A stretch of 64,000 nt of DNA from Bradyrhizobium lablabi (GCF_900141755.1 NZ_LT670844.1:5738501-5802500); one strand, 5' to 3'. Shown: positions 24,950-34,121, numbered from the stretch's first letter. Made by a program: numbers and translations. Notes: generated from the sequence alone by a model not told the origin.

Positions 24950-26476
24950 CTACGCAAACACCCCGTGATCGATCGCCCCGTTCGGCACCACATAACCATA
25001 GCGCCGGTTCGACGGCTCCGGCCCGGCCCTTTCGTATTCCGCCTTCATCAGGGCAAAACGGTCGCCCTTGAGCTCGAGCATCGCGCGCTTCGGCTGGATG
25101 TTGTAGAGCCGCGCATTGTTGTCGCCGAAGATCGCGGTCTTCACCGGGCCGTCGGCGGCCCCTAACGGGGCGAAGCCGAATTTCTTCTGCATGACTTCCG
25201 GAATTTCGAGGCGGCGCAGGCCCTCGATCTGCCATTGCGGCGCGCCGGTCCATAGCGCGTCGGTGCCCCAGCAGACGTGATCGGCGCCTAGTCCTTTTAT
25301 CAGCGTGCCCATCAGCGCCGCGCAAACATTCGGCTCCGCCACCAGGGTGGTCGCGAACAATTGCCCGACATCGCCATAGACATTGCTGACGCCATATTGC
25401 GCCGGGATATCGGCGAGGTCGCTGGTCCAGGAAATCCGTCCGGTTCGCTCGAATTCGGCCAGCGCCACTTTCGGATCGCCGCCGACATGGCGGTAGGCGG
25501 AGTGATAGATCACAAAGTTGAGCTGCGGCCAGTCTTTCGCGGCCTGCCCGACGTCGGCGACATCTGCAAAGCCGCGCAGATTGGGAAACGCCTTTTCGAT
25601 GCCCGGCGGAAACAGGCCCTTGTGAACGCAGACATTCTTGATGCCGGCCTTCACCATTTTCTCGTAGCCCTTATAGGCGACCTTCTCGTCGTCCAGCCGC
25701 CAGGGATAGTGGCTGATATCCTTGTGGGTGTTGTCGCCGATGGTGTAGCCCTTGCAGGACTCGGGCTTCAGCGCCAAGCCTGCGTCGAGCTTGTCGAGCC
25801 AGCCCGGCTGCCCCGGCGTGAAGATCATGTGACAAAATACCCGCCGCGAGCCGGCCTCGTCGTTGATCTTCTTGCGCGCATCCGCCATCTGCTCGTTGGT
25901 CAGGAACCAGTCCTGCTCGATGTCGGAGGGGGCGGACGAGATCAGCGAGATCTTGGTGTCGCTGTCTAAAAACATCTCTTTCTTGTAATTGTTGAATTTC
26001 AGGTCCTCGATGGTCTGTTCGTGATCGTTGAGCTCCTTGTTCCAGCCGGCCTTGCCCACCGCCTTGCGCATGTCGACGAAGGTCATGACGCGGGTGTCGT
26101 CGCGAAGAAAGTGGGTGTGCATGTCCATAATGAACTGGTCTTTCAGTCCATTGGCGCGCTCCTGCGCCATCGCGGGCGTCGCGGCTTCCGCTTTCGTTAC
26201 ATCGAACAGCGGCCCGTAGACTTCGTTCATGGCGACAAAGGATGCGGCCATGCCGGCGGCGCTCTGGAAAAACCGGCGGCGGTTCAGGCCCTGCTTGCCG
26301 CCGAGATCGTCGGCCATCGCGAGCAGCCGGGCCTCGACTTCGCGCTGCCGCTCGTTCTGCGGGTCGGGATAAAATTCGTCGCTGGAGACGATCTGGGTCG
26401 GGATCGGCGTCTCGTACGCACACAACTCGGACGGCATCAGTGCGGCAAGTTCAGCATCGGTCAGTTGGCTGCTCAC
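24950..26476 (-). CDS. Tat-type amidohydrolase family protein
   Basis: The protein has 508 residues from a GTG preceded by AGGGAGC. It carries NRRRFFQSAAGMAASFVAM at about 65-83, a twin-arginine signal placed unusually late after a 64-residue hydrophilic stretch. The amidohydrolase-2 core follows with DMHTHFLRDD (first metal-binding HxH), CVHKGLFPPG, FVIYHSAYR and the late CWGTDALW. The reaction is unknown; relatives are decarboxylases or hydrolases of carboxylic acids. It is divergent from another Tat protein, sharing a region of about 220 bp. Confidence 0.85.
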   Translation of the reverse strand: MSSQLTDAELAALMPSELCAYETPIPTQIVSSDEFYPDPQNERQREVEARLLAMADDLGGKQGLNRRRFFQSAAGMAASFVAMNEVYGPLFDVTKAEAATPAMAQERANGLKDQFIMDMHTHFLRDDTRVMTFVDMRKAVGKAGWNKELNDHEQTIEDLKFNNYKKEMFLDSDTKISLISSAPSDIEQDWFLTNEQMADARKKINDEAGSRRVFCHMIFTPGQPGWLDKLDAGLALKPESCKGYTIGDNTHKDISHYPWRLDDEKVAYKGYEKMVKAGIKNVCVHKGLFPPGIEKAFPNLRGFADVADVGQAAKDWPQLNFVIYHSAYRHVGGDPKVALAEFERTGRISWTSDLADIPAQYGVSNVYGDVGQLFATTLVAEPNVCAALMGTLIKGLGADHVCWGTDALWTGAPQWQIEGLRRLEIPEVMQKKFGFAPLGAADGPVKTAIFGDNNARLYNIQPKRAMLELKGDRFALMKAEYERAGPEPSNRRYGYVVPNGAIDHGVFA

Positions 26477-26699
26477 GATTTGCTCCCTGGTTCTTGTCCC
26501 CCGCGGTTGAGTCCCTTGGTTGGACGGCCGGAAGACTAGACCCGTAATGGCCGGGAGCAAGCCTGTTCTGGTCGCATTTCGCGCATCCCCGTTCCGCGTA
26601 CCGCGCTGCAGCGCGCGGTGACTTTCGGCCGGCTAAGCCGTCTGCTAGGCTGGTGTCACGAATACGGGATAACCTCGATGGGCCGACAGGGAGAGTATC

Positions 26700-27725
26700 A
26701 TGACAAATTTCGATCGTCCGCTGGCGCGTCGCGCCGTCATCAAGGGTGCGGGCCTGGGTCTCATTGCGGGAACGCTGGCGGATGCCATTTCGACGCAAGA
26801 GGCGCACGCGGACATCCCGGGCAGCGAAATCTGGAGCGGCGAATACTGGGCGAAGAAGGGTGATGTCCCTTTGTGGATGTATCGCAAGCGGGTCGGCGCG
26901 CCGAAGCAAGGCGAGCCATCGCGACCGGTGGTATTCTTCGTTCACGGCTCCTCGGTCTCATCCCGGGCGTTCGATCTCAACGTGCCCGGCCATGGCGACT
27001 ATTCGATCCTGAATGCCTTCGCCCGCGCCGGCTTCGACTGCTGGACCATGGATCACGAGAATTACGGCAAGTCGGGGCGCACCTCGGGCAATTCCGACAT
27101 CGCCAGCGGGGTTGAGGATTTGAAGGCGGCGGTTGAAGTGGTCGCCCGCGAAACCGGCGAGAAGAAATACCATTTCGTCGGCGAATCCTCGGGCGCGCTG
27201 CGCGCCGGCGCCTTTGCGATGGCGGCGCCCGAACGCGTCGACCGATTGGTATTTGCCGCCTTCACCTACAAAGGCGAGGGATCGCCGACCCTGGCAAAGC
27301 GTGCCGAGCAACTCGACTATTATCGCTCGCACAATATGCGCAAGCGCGACCGCGACATGATCCGCTCGATCGCCACCCGCGACAAGCCCGGCACCAGCGA
27401 CCCCGCCGTGGTCGAGGCGCTGGCGGACGTCGAGCTGCAATTTGGCGACCAGGTTCCAACAGGCACCTATCTCGATATGACCTCTAATCTTCCGGTGGTG
27501 AAGCCTGAAAAGGTGCTTTCGCCGGTGCTTCTGGTGCGCGGCGAATATGACGGGATCGCCACGGTCGCCGACATCGAGGAGTTTTTCAACCTGCTGCCCA
27601 ATGGCGACCGCCAGTTCATCATCCTGCCGGGCACCGCGCATTCGGTCACGCTTGCCACCAACCGGGGCTTGTTTTGGCACGTGGCCCGGGCGTTCCTGAC
27701 CATGCCCCTGCCGATGGCGACGTAG
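26700..27725 (+). CDS. Tat-exported alpha/beta hydrolase
   Basis: The 341-residue protein begins with a twin-arginine signal (RPLARRAVIKGAGLGLIAGTL, cleavage near AHA). The hydrolase core has VVFFVHGSSVSSR (oxyanion HG), nucleophile Ser in FVGESSGALRAG, a late LLVRGEYDGIA (Asp) and LPGTAHSV (His). It should be a periplasmic esterase or lactonase of unknown substrate. The ATG follows GGGAGAG. It is divergent from the Tat amidohydrolase. Confidence 0.87.
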   Translation: MTNFDRPLARRAVIKGAGLGLIAGTLADAISTQEAHADIPGSEIWSGEYWAKKGDVPLWMYRKRVGAPKQGEPSRPVVFFVHGSSVSSRAFDLNVPGHGDYSILNAFARAGFDCWTMDHENYGKSGRTSGNSDIASGVEDLKAAVEVVARETGEKKYHFVGESSGALRAGAFAMAAPERVDRLVFAAFTYKGEGSPTLAKRAEQLDYYRSHNMRKRDRDMIRSIATRDKPGTSDPAVVEALADVELQFGDQVPTGTYLDMTSNLPVVKPEKVLSPVLLVRGEYDGIATVADIEEFFNLLPNGDRQFIILPGTAHSVTLATNRGLFWHVARAFLTMPLPMAT

Positions 27726-27727
27726 CG

Positions 27728-27807
27728 GTCATTCCGGGGCGAGGCGAAGCCTCGAACCCGGAATTTCGAGATTCCGGGTTCGCGCTAAGCGCGCCCCGGA
27801 ATGACGG
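27728..27807. repeat. Palindromic intergenic repeat, family A short form, copy 2
   Basis: It starts GTCATTCCGGGGCG and ends CGCCCCGGAATGACGG, with inner GAACCCGGAATTTCGAGATTCCGGGTTC forming a hairpin. It lacks the GGTCTGGTCCTTCGGACC segment of the long form. Confidence 0.8.
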
Positions 27808-27888
27808 CCGCAAAAATATCAAACCGGATGTCGGGATCGCGCTGCCTTGTTCGTCCTGTGGCCGACGCAGCGAACAAAGAGGAAACCC

Positions 27889-28377
27889 ATGTCCAAGATC
27901 ACCCCCTGCCTGTGGTTCGACGGCGAGGCCGAGGAAGCGGCGAAATTCTATGTGTCGCTGTTGCCCGATTCCAGAATCGAGAACGTCCAGAAAAACCCCG
28001 TCGACGGTCCGGCCGGAAAGGCCGGCACTGTGCTGGTGGTGGATTTCACGCTGGCCGGGCAGCGTTACATGGCGCTCAACGGCGGCAGGCGGTTCGAATA
28101 CACCCATGCGATCTCCTTCAAGATCGGCTGCGCCGATCAGGCGGAAGTCGACCGGCTATGGGAGGCGCTGTCCGCCAATGGCGGGCAGGTCGAACGCTGC
28201 GGTTGGCTGAAGGACCGCTATGGCGTGTCCTGGCAGATCGTGCCGGACGCGCTCGGGCAATATCTCGGCGGGCCCGATCCCGCTGGCCGGCAGCGCGCGA
28301 TGCAGGCGATGCTGCAAATGATAAAACTCGACATCGCAGGTCTGCAGCGCGCCTATGAGGGCAAATCAGCGGCGTGA
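27889..28377 (+). CDS. VOC-family (PhnB-like) protein
   Basis: The 162-residue protein matches the 3-demethylubiquinone-9 methyltransferase-like (PhnB) branch of the vicinal-oxygen-chelate superfamily: PCLWFDGEAEEAAKFYVSLL at the start, FTLAGQRYMALNGG, and CGWLKDRYGVSWQIVP with EAL-type linker. The specific function is unknown. I start at the ATG giving MSKITPCLWF with GAGGAAA upstream. Confidence 0.88.
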   Translation: MSKITPCLWFDGEAEEAAKFYVSLLPDSRIENVQKNPVDGPAGKAGTVLVVDFTLAGQRYMALNGGRRFEYTHAISFKIGCADQAEVDRLWEALSANGGQVERCGWLKDRYGVSWQIVPDALGQYLGGPDPAGRQRAMQAMLQMIKLDIAGLQRAYEGKSAA

Positions 28378-28408
28378 CGCCCGCGTCGGGAAAGCGCACC
28401 GGACGCCG

Positions 28409-30103
28409 TCACCCGCCGGTGACGGCGAGCACGGCTTCCTTGATCTTGGCCACGGCGTAATGCCCGATCTGCTCGAGTTCGACATGCGGCATGTTCGGCA
28501 TCTCGTCGGCGGCCACAACGGCATCGACAATCGCCGGTCCGTCGACGGCGAGAGCTTCGCTCACCGCGTCTCTCAATTGACCCGGCTCGCGCGCGGCAAA
28601 GCCGTGACCGCCGCAGGCCCGCGCCAGGGCGGCGAAGTCGGGATTTGGGAATTCGATGGCCTCGCGGTAGGGCACGATGCCGACGCTCTCGGCCTCGAGC
28701 GTAATCAGTCCGAGCGCCGAATTGTTATAGACGACGACTTTGACCGGCAGTCCGTGATGTACCGCAGTCATGAATTCACCCATCAGCATGTTGAAGCCGC
28801 CGTCTCCGACTAGCGCAATCACCTGGCGGGAGCGATCCAGCAGCTGCACGCCGTTGGCCTGACCGAGCGCGGTGCCGACGGCGGCATTGTTGAACGAGGC
28901 GATAATCGGCTGCGATCCGGTCTGCCGGATCCAGTTCGCCGACCACAGCGTGTTCAAGCCGGTATCGAGAACGAAGATCGCGTCGCGGCGGGCCGCATCG
29001 CTGACGGCGCGGGCGACCGCTTGCGGATGGATGCGGTCGTTGTCGCGCGCCGGATTAGCCTGCTTGTCGAGCATCTCGTCCCACCTCCGGCGCTCATGGG
29101 TCACCTTGTCCCAGAACCTGCCGTCGGCCTTGGGCGCGACGCGTTCGAGCAGAAGTTTTAGGGTCGGGCGCGCCGAACCGGCGACGCCGAGCGCCGTCGG
29201 CGCGCGCCGTCCCAGCACCTGCGGCCGTTCGTCGATCTGGATCACATTGCCTTTGCTCGGCAGGAAATTGGAGTAGGGATAATCCGTGCCGATCATCAAT
29301 AGCAGGTCGCAATGTTGTACGGCGTTGTAGACGGCCCTGGTGCCGATCATGCCGAGCCCGCCCATCCAGTGCGGATCGTCATAGGCCATCAATTCCTTGC
29401 CTCTGAAGGTATGAATCAGCGGCGCCTTGAGCCGGTCCGACAAGGCGCGAAGCAGGTCGGCGGCATCGCGGCATCCGGCGCCGCACATGATGACGACGCT
29501 GCCCGCGCGGTCGATGCGCTGGGTGATCTGGGCGATGTCGCCGGTGGCGGCGGCGAATTCGGATCGCGGCCGCAGCGTCGCGACGCTCGATACAGTCCCC
29601 TCGGCCTTGGCCGAGAGCACGTCCTGCGGCAGCGTCAGATGCGCGACGCCGGGGCCGGCATAGGCGGCCGCGATCGCCTGATGAATGACGGCCGGCACCT
29701 GCTCCGCGGTCGAGATGGTTTCGGTGTACAGCGAGACGTCGCGAAACAGCAGGTCGGGTTCGGTGGTCTGGATGAAATCCGTGCCGTGCATCTTGCGCGG
29801 CATGTCGCCGGACAGCGCCAGCACCGGCGCGTGGTCGCGGCTCGCTTCATAGAGCCCCGCCACCAGATGATTGCTGCCGGGGCCGGTGGTGCCGGCGCAA
29901 ACCGCAAGCCGCCCGGTGAGTTTTGCCTGGCCGGCGGCGGCGAGCGCGGCGCCTTCCTCGTGGCGGACGCCGATCCATTCGATCTGGCTGCGCCGTACCG
30001 CGTCCGCCAGCGGATTGAGGGAATCGCCGACCAATCCGAAGATGTGCTTGACACCGACCTGTTCGAGCACACCGACCAGTTGACCCGCGACCGTCTGTGC
30101 CAT
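28409..30103 (-). CDS. Thiamine-diphosphate enzyme, pyruvate:quinone oxidoreductase (PoxB) type
   Basis: The 564-residue protein is collinear with PoxB: VKHIFGLVGDSLNPLADAVRR, Glu of RHEEGAALAAAGQAKLTG, GRLAVCAGTTGPGSNHL, MCGAGC, TFRGKELMAYDDP and the ThDP motif GDGGFNMLMGEFMTAVHHGLPVKVVVYNN. PoxB oxidises pyruvate to acetate and CO2 with ThDP and FAD. The C-terminus ends soon after ELEQIG and lacks the lipid-binding tail that E. coli PoxB needs for membrane activation. Acceptor and substrate may therefore differ. The ATG at 30103 has AGGAGC upstream. Confidence 0.85.
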   Translation of the reverse strand: MAQTVAGQLVGVLEQVGVKHIFGLVGDSLNPLADAVRRSQIEWIGVRHEEGAALAAAGQAKLTGRLAVCAGTTGPGSNHLVAGLYEASRDHAPVLALSGDMPRKMHGTDFIQTTEPDLLFRDVSLYTETISTAEQVPAVIHQAIAAAYAGPGVAHLTLPQDVLSAKAEGTVSSVATLRPRSEFAAATGDIAQITQRIDRAGSVVIMCGAGCRDAADLLRALSDRLKAPLIHTFRGKELMAYDDPHWMGGLGMIGTRAVYNAVQHCDLLLMIGTDYPYSNFLPSKGNVIQIDERPQVLGRRAPTALGVAGSARPTLKLLLERVAPKADGRFWDKVTHERRRWDEMLDKQANPARDNDRIHPQAVARAVSDAARRDAIFVLDTGLNTLWSANWIRQTGSQPIIASFNNAAVGTALGQANGVQLLDRSRQVIALVGDGGFNMLMGEFMTAVHHGLPVKVVVYNNSALGLITLEAESVGIVPYREAIEFPNPDFAALARACGGHGFAAREPGQLRDAVSEALAVDGPAIVDAVVAADEMPNMPHVELEQIGHYAVAKIKEAVLAVTGG

Positions 30104-30315
30104 TGTCCGCTCCTGATGGTGGGCTGTGCGCAATACCGGGGAGCCAACGCGCGCCGCCGCAGATGCGCATTGATATTTGCATGGTTTGGAAATCGAATGC
30201 GGCGCGGCGGTGAGATATCCCGGCAACATCTTGTGATGCCGGTTGCCGCGATCAGCAGGGAACGGAATCGCGATTGGTCTTTGCGAAAATGAACGGAGGC
30301 TGGAGCGGCCGGCCG

Positions 30316-31479
30316 CTAATAATTCACGCGCAGTCCGACGCCGCCATGGATGGTGTTGCCGACCGGTTGGGGGCCTAGCGTCCCGTCGATGAAGAGGTCG
30401 GCGACCCAGCCATTGGCAATGCGGAAGCCGAGCCGGCCGCCATATTCGAACCAGCTCTGGTTTCCGATCGTCGGCACCACGAGGCCGTCACCGGTCACGG
30501 TCGCGACAATGCCGGAGTGGTTCGCAAACGACTGCACGAACCGGCCGTTGATGTTGCCCTCGATGCTGTTGGTCAACAGATGCGTCCACTGGCCGCCGAT
30601 TTTGACCAGGTTGGTCCGATCGGTCCCGGTCGCGATCGAGGCGTTGTACGGATTGAACGCGGCCATCGGGTCGGTGTATCCGCTGACCCGCTGCCACAAC
30701 TGCCAGACCTCGATCGAGGCGGCGAGTTCGTCGCGCGGCGAAATTCGCGTGATCCAGCCCGCTCTCCCGTACACGCCATAGTCGCTGCTGTTGGTTGAGC
30801 TTACCAGCGAAACCGGGCCGAAGCTTGTCATATAGCTGCGGCTATAGCGCACCTTCTCGAACGGCGACAGGATAGCGCCGATGTCGAAGAATGGCCGTGA
30901 CGATCCCCAGTCGACGAAATCATAGCGCAGCGCGAAAGCGCCGATCGGCGCGCTGGTCACGCTGTATCCGCCCTCGCTGTATTGGGTGTAGGCGATGCCG
31001 GCCAGCAGCGACAAATTGGGTGTCAATTCCTTGCGGCCGTGCACACCGGCCGAGAACGATCCCGCGGAGCCGAACGCGCTGATGCAGTCGCTGCAGTTGA
31101 TCTGTTCGTTGACGCCCAACAGTACGTTGCCGAGCACCTGATTGGTGATCATCTGGTTGAAGCGCTGATTGGCCAGTCCGCCGAGCGATCCGCCGCTGGA
31201 GCCCGCGCCGGTCGGCGTTGGCGACGGTGACGGTGTTGGCGTCGGTGTAGGCGTTGGTGTCGGAGAAGGCGAGGTGGCCGGCGTGGGACTCGGCGTTGGA
31301 CACGGGTGGTCGCTGTTACAGATTGCCTTCGGCGTCGGCGACGGAATGGACTGCGGGCAGGGACCCGCAGCACAAAATTGCGCCGCCGCCGGAGCCACTT
31401 GCACCCCGACCAGCACAAGCGAGATCGCCGCCGTCAGCGCGGCCGATACGATCAAGCCGATTGTTGGGAATTTCGCCAT
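30316..31479 (-). CDS. Autotransporter-type outer-membrane beta-barrel protein with Pro-Thr linker
   Basis: The 387-residue protein starts with a Sec signal peptide (hydrophobic core LIVSAALTAAISLVLVGV, cleavage near AAAQ). A linker at about 40-95 follows, built from PTP, PSP and PTPT repeats with paired cysteines (CAAGPC, CNSDHPC). The rest, after about residue 130, alternates like a barrel (VHGRKELTPNLSLLAGIAYTQ, FALRYDFVDW, FEYGGRLGFRI) and ends in the aromatic GLRVNY. There is no long passenger. It starts two bases after the FecR gene and is probably exported with it to the outer membrane. Confidence 0.8.
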   Translation of the reverse strand: MAKFPTIGLIVSAALTAAISLVLVGVQVAPAAAQFCAAGPCPQSIPSPTPKAICNSDHPCPTPSPTPATSPSPTPTPTPTPTPSPSPTPTGAGSSGGSLGGLANQRFNQMITNQVLGNVLLGVNEQINCSDCISAFGSAGSFSAGVHGRKELTPNLSLLAGIAYTQYSEGGYSVTSAPIGAFALRYDFVDWGSSRPFFDIGAILSPFEKVRYSRSYMTSFGPVSLVSSTNSSDYGVYGRAGWITRISPRDELAASIEVWQLWQRVSGYTDPMAAFNPYNASIATGTDRTNLVKIGGQWTHLLTNSIEGNINGRFVQSFANHSGIVATVTGDGLVVPTIGNQSWFEYGGRLGFRIANGWVADLFIDGTLGPQPVGNTIHGGVGLRVNY

Positions 31480-31481
31480 TG

Positions 31482-32210
31482 TCAACGCCCACACAACGCG
31501 CCGTTAGGATCGTTGCCGTCATCGACCGGCGGGGTCACCGCGGGCGCGGGCGTGGCATCGGCAAAGTCCGTGATGGTGCAAAGCCCGGCGGCCGCGGCGC
31601 AGGTCGAGGCGAAGGTCCATGGCGGGCTATTGGTCTTGCGGATCGTCACCCGGCCGCCGGTCGAGGTGATCACAGCGGTATCGCCGGGCTGGGTCAGGTC
31701 GATACATGGACCGCCGATCGCGCAGACCAGCGAGGCGCCCTCCAGCAGCCCCACCATGGTCGTGCCGCGCCGCGACAGAATATCGAGGATGGTGCCGCGC
31801 ACACCGATGGTCGCCAATGGCGTGGTGATCTTGTAGGCGGTCTTCTCCGAGTGCCCGGTGACGAAGCGAAACGCGCCGGTCGTCAGCCTGATAGCGATGT
31901 CGCGATAGCTGTGCTCGTCGTTGAAAACGGTGCGGTCGAGCGTGATCGTCGCACTGGGGCCGAGCGACAGATTAGTGCTGTCGGCCATCACCAGCCGCGC
32001 CGCGCTGTCGGCGCCGGTGCGCACGACCTCGTCGCGCAGCACGCCGTCGCCGACATTGATCGGGTTGGTCGCAGATCCTGCGACGCTGACGACTTCATTC
32101 TTGATGATGACCGCTTCGCCGACCCGCGCCTGCGCGTGAGCGGGACTTGCCGCAAGCCCTGCAATGAGGCAAAGCGCGGCGAGAGAAACAACGCAGTGAC
32201 GCAAGTTCAT
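31482..32210 (-). CDS. Exported FecR-domain protein
   Basis: The 242-residue protein has a signal peptide (hydrophobic core VVSLAALCLIAGLAASP, cleavage near AHA). A FecR-type beta domain follows, with DGVLRDEVVRTGADSAARLVMADSTNLSLGP and TPLATIGVRGTILDI. This is the periplasmic FecR fold, not the cytoplasmic anti-sigma region, which is absent; no sigma factor gene is adjacent. The tail has several cysteines (FASTCAAAAGLC). Its TGA is two bases before the barrel gene ATG, so the two form an operon. Confidence 0.85.
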   Translation of the reverse strand: MNLRHCVVSLAALCLIAGLAASPAHAQARVGEAVIIKNEVVSVAGSATNPINVGDGVLRDEVVRTGADSAARLVMADSTNLSLGPSATITLDRTVFNDEHSYRDIAIRLTTGAFRFVTGHSEKTAYKITTPLATIGVRGTILDILSRRGTTMVGLLEGASLVCAIGGPCIDLTQPGDTAVITSTGGRVTIRKTNSPPWTFASTCAAAAGLCTITDFADATPAPAVTPPVDDGNDPNGALCGR

Positions 32211-32301
32211 TTCATTGCCGATCGATTCATCCCGTCACCGTCCCGGATCGGCACTGCCTGCGATGTTGTAAATTTATCACAAGCCGCGCCTTACAAGCCC
32301 G

Positions 32302-33696
32302 ATGGTTAGTGACCGCGAACGCGAAATGCGTTCAATGCGATGGACTCGAAATTTTGTCCCGCGCAGACTCGATCAAATGCAACGCCATCGAACCGTGAAC
32401 ACCGAACGCGTACCCTCTATTCCCAAAATTTCGACCGCGCAGACCGTCCTTATTGTCGCCATAATTTTCTTGGTCGCGCATGTTGCTCTGCTGGCCGGCG
32501 CGACCACGCCGGATAAATTCTATTTCGACGAAGTACATTATGTGCCGGCCGCGCGGCAGATGCTCGAACCGGTGATGTCCGAGCCGATGCTCAATCCGAT
32601 GCATCCGCCGTTGGCAAAACAGCTGATCGCATTGTCAATCCGGAGCTTCGGCGATGGGCCGCTCGGCTGGCGCTATCCGGCGGTGCTGTTCGGATCGCTC
32701 GCGATCGTCGCGATTTATCTCTGTGGTCTCGCGCTGTTTGCCGCGCGAGGCCCGGCTATTGCCGCGGCGCTACTCGCCTTCTTCAACCAGATGGTGTTCG
32801 TGCAGTCGCGGATCGCGATGCTGGATATTTTCGCGCTCGCCTTCAGCCTGTTGGCCATTGCGGCGTTCATCCACGGCTTCCGGAAATCGCACCCGCAACA
32901 TAGCTTCGCGCTCGCGGGCATCGGCTTCGGCCTTGCGGCCGCCTGCAAATGGAGCGGGCTGTTCGCGCTCGCGACCTCTATCGTCATCGTCGCGGCGATC
33001 CGCCTGATGCAGAGCTGGCGCGCGCGGTTTGCCGATGGCAACGCGCTCGACTGGTACCGACCGGATCTATGGCCCGGTTTTCGATTTTATCATTTCGCGG
33101 CGTGCTTCGTGCTGATCCCTGCGCTGGTTTATTTCGCGACCTTCGTTCCGCTCTACGGCTTGTCGCTTCCGGACCTCGTCGAAGCGCAGCGCCGGATCTT
33201 TTCCGATAACACCACGACCGCGATCGCCGGCCACACCTACATGAGCGCGTGGCCGTCCTGGCCATTTCTGCTGCGGCCGGTCTGGTATCTCTTCGAGAAG
33301 GTCGGCGACGACCGGATTGCGGCGATCGTTTTTCTCGGCAATCCGCTGGTGCTGTGGCCGGCCTTGCCGGCGCTCGCGGTCTGCCTGCGCGACTGGGTCG
33401 TCAGCCGCCGCGCCGATGCGTTCCTGATCCTGTCGTTTTATTTCGGCCCGTATCTGGCATGGGCGCTGCTGCCGCGGACGCTCGGATTCCTTTATTATTA
33501 TCTGCCGTCGGCGACCCTTGCGAGTCTCGCGCTGGTCTACGCGCTCACGCGCGGCAACAACCCGCGCTGGCTGTTATGGGCCTTTGTCGCCCTGGCGGCC
33601 GCGGGCTTTGCGGTAATGCTGCCGATCTCGGCTGGCTTTGTGGGGACGTCGTTGGATACGTTCAACCGCCTGATGCTTTTCCAGAACTGGATTTGA
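32302..33696 (+). CDS. PMT/ArnT-family membrane glycosyltransferase (GT39-like)
   Basis: The 464-residue protein has about ten hydrophobic segments. After the first is the acidic motif FYFDEVHYVPAARQM of dolichyl/polyprenyl-phosphate mannosyltransferases (PMT), then the NPMHPPLAKQLIALS loop, also typical. It would transfer a sugar from a lipid carrier on the periplasmic face, possibly to proteins. The start is uncertain: ATG at 32302, 32326, 32335 or 32377 all precede helix 1, and none has a strong ribosome site. It is divergent from the FecR operon. Confidence 0.82.
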   Translation: MVSDREREMRSMRWTRNFVPRRLDQMQRHRTVNTERVPSIPKISTAQTVLIVAIIFLVAHVALLAGATTPDKFYFDEVHYVPAARQMLEPVMSEPMLNPMHPPLAKQLIALSIRSFGDGPLGWRYPAVLFGSLAIVAIYLCGLALFAARGPAIAAALLAFFNQMVFVQSRIAMLDIFALAFSLLAIAAFIHGFRKSHPQHSFALAGIGFGLAAACKWSGLFALATSIVIVAAIRLMQSWRARFADGNALDWYRPDLWPGFRFYHFAACFVLIPALVYFATFVPLYGLSLPDLVEAQRRIFSDNTTTAIAGHTYMSAWPSWPFLLRPVWYLFEKVGDDRIAAIVFLGNPLVLWPALPALAVCLRDWVVSRRADAFLILSFYFGPYLAWALLPRTLGFLYYYLPSATLASLALVYALTRGNNPRWLLWAFVALAAAGFAVMLPISAGFVGTSLDTFNRLMLFQNWI

Positions 33697-33745
33697 GGCC
33701 GCGATCATGGGCCGCGACCTCGCATGGCTCGCCAAGCGCGGGCGT

Positions 33746-34096
33746 CTAGAAGCTGAACCAAGGGATCCGGTTCCAGTGAATCCGGTTGCGGTAGAGATGC
33801 GGCCAGAAGATCGGGAACGGCTCCCAATAGGCGGTGCGATAATAGCCGTATCGCCAGTGGCGATGGGCATAGCGCCGGTGGCGCGGCGCCGGCTCGTCGG
33901 CGGGCAGCGCTGACGCCGGCTCGGCGGTTTTCGGCGCGATCGAGGGACGCGCCACGCTCGGCGGCGGCGCCTCGGTCTGCGTCGCGGCCGGTGCGGCGGC
34001 AGCCGCGGGTGCGGCGGCGTCTTCGGCATAGCCGGGTAGCGTAGCGCCGATCACAAGCAGGGCTGCGACGGCAAGGCCAGTGCAATGGGGTTTCAT
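33746..34096 (-). CDS. Small exported protein, Ala/Pro-rich, aromatic-His C-terminus
   Basis: The 116-residue protein has a signal peptide (TGLAVAALLVIGATLPGYA). A low-complexity Ala/Pro region follows, then a basic and aromatic end (RHRRYAHRHWRYGYYRTAYW, then WNRIPWFSF). I do not recognise a family; such short His/Tyr/Trp-rich envelope proteins are common in Bradyrhizobium. The ATG at 34105 three codons upstream is an alternative start. A family A repeat separates it from the next exported protein gene. Confidence 0.6.
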   Translation of the reverse strand: MKPHCTGLAVAALLVIGATLPGYAEDAAAPAAAAAPAATQTEAPPPSVARPSIAPKTAEPASALPADEPAPRHRRYAHRHWRYGYYRTAYWEPFPIFWPHLYRNRIHWNRIPWFSF

Positions 34097-34121
34097 GGCG
34101 GTCATCCGTTTTTTGGGGGAC

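Noticed and set aside
31169..31350. Tandem GGCGTTGGTGT-like units suggesting a variable-number DNA repeat
   Set aside because: The pattern is explained by Pro-Thr/Pro-Ser codons of the barrel protein linker; units are imperfect, so I treat it as coding low complexity.
32266..32281. A fourth CRP-like site upstream of the FecR gene (TTGTAAATTTATCACA)
   Set aside because: Only the right half fits; the left half-site TGTGA is shifted and degenerate.
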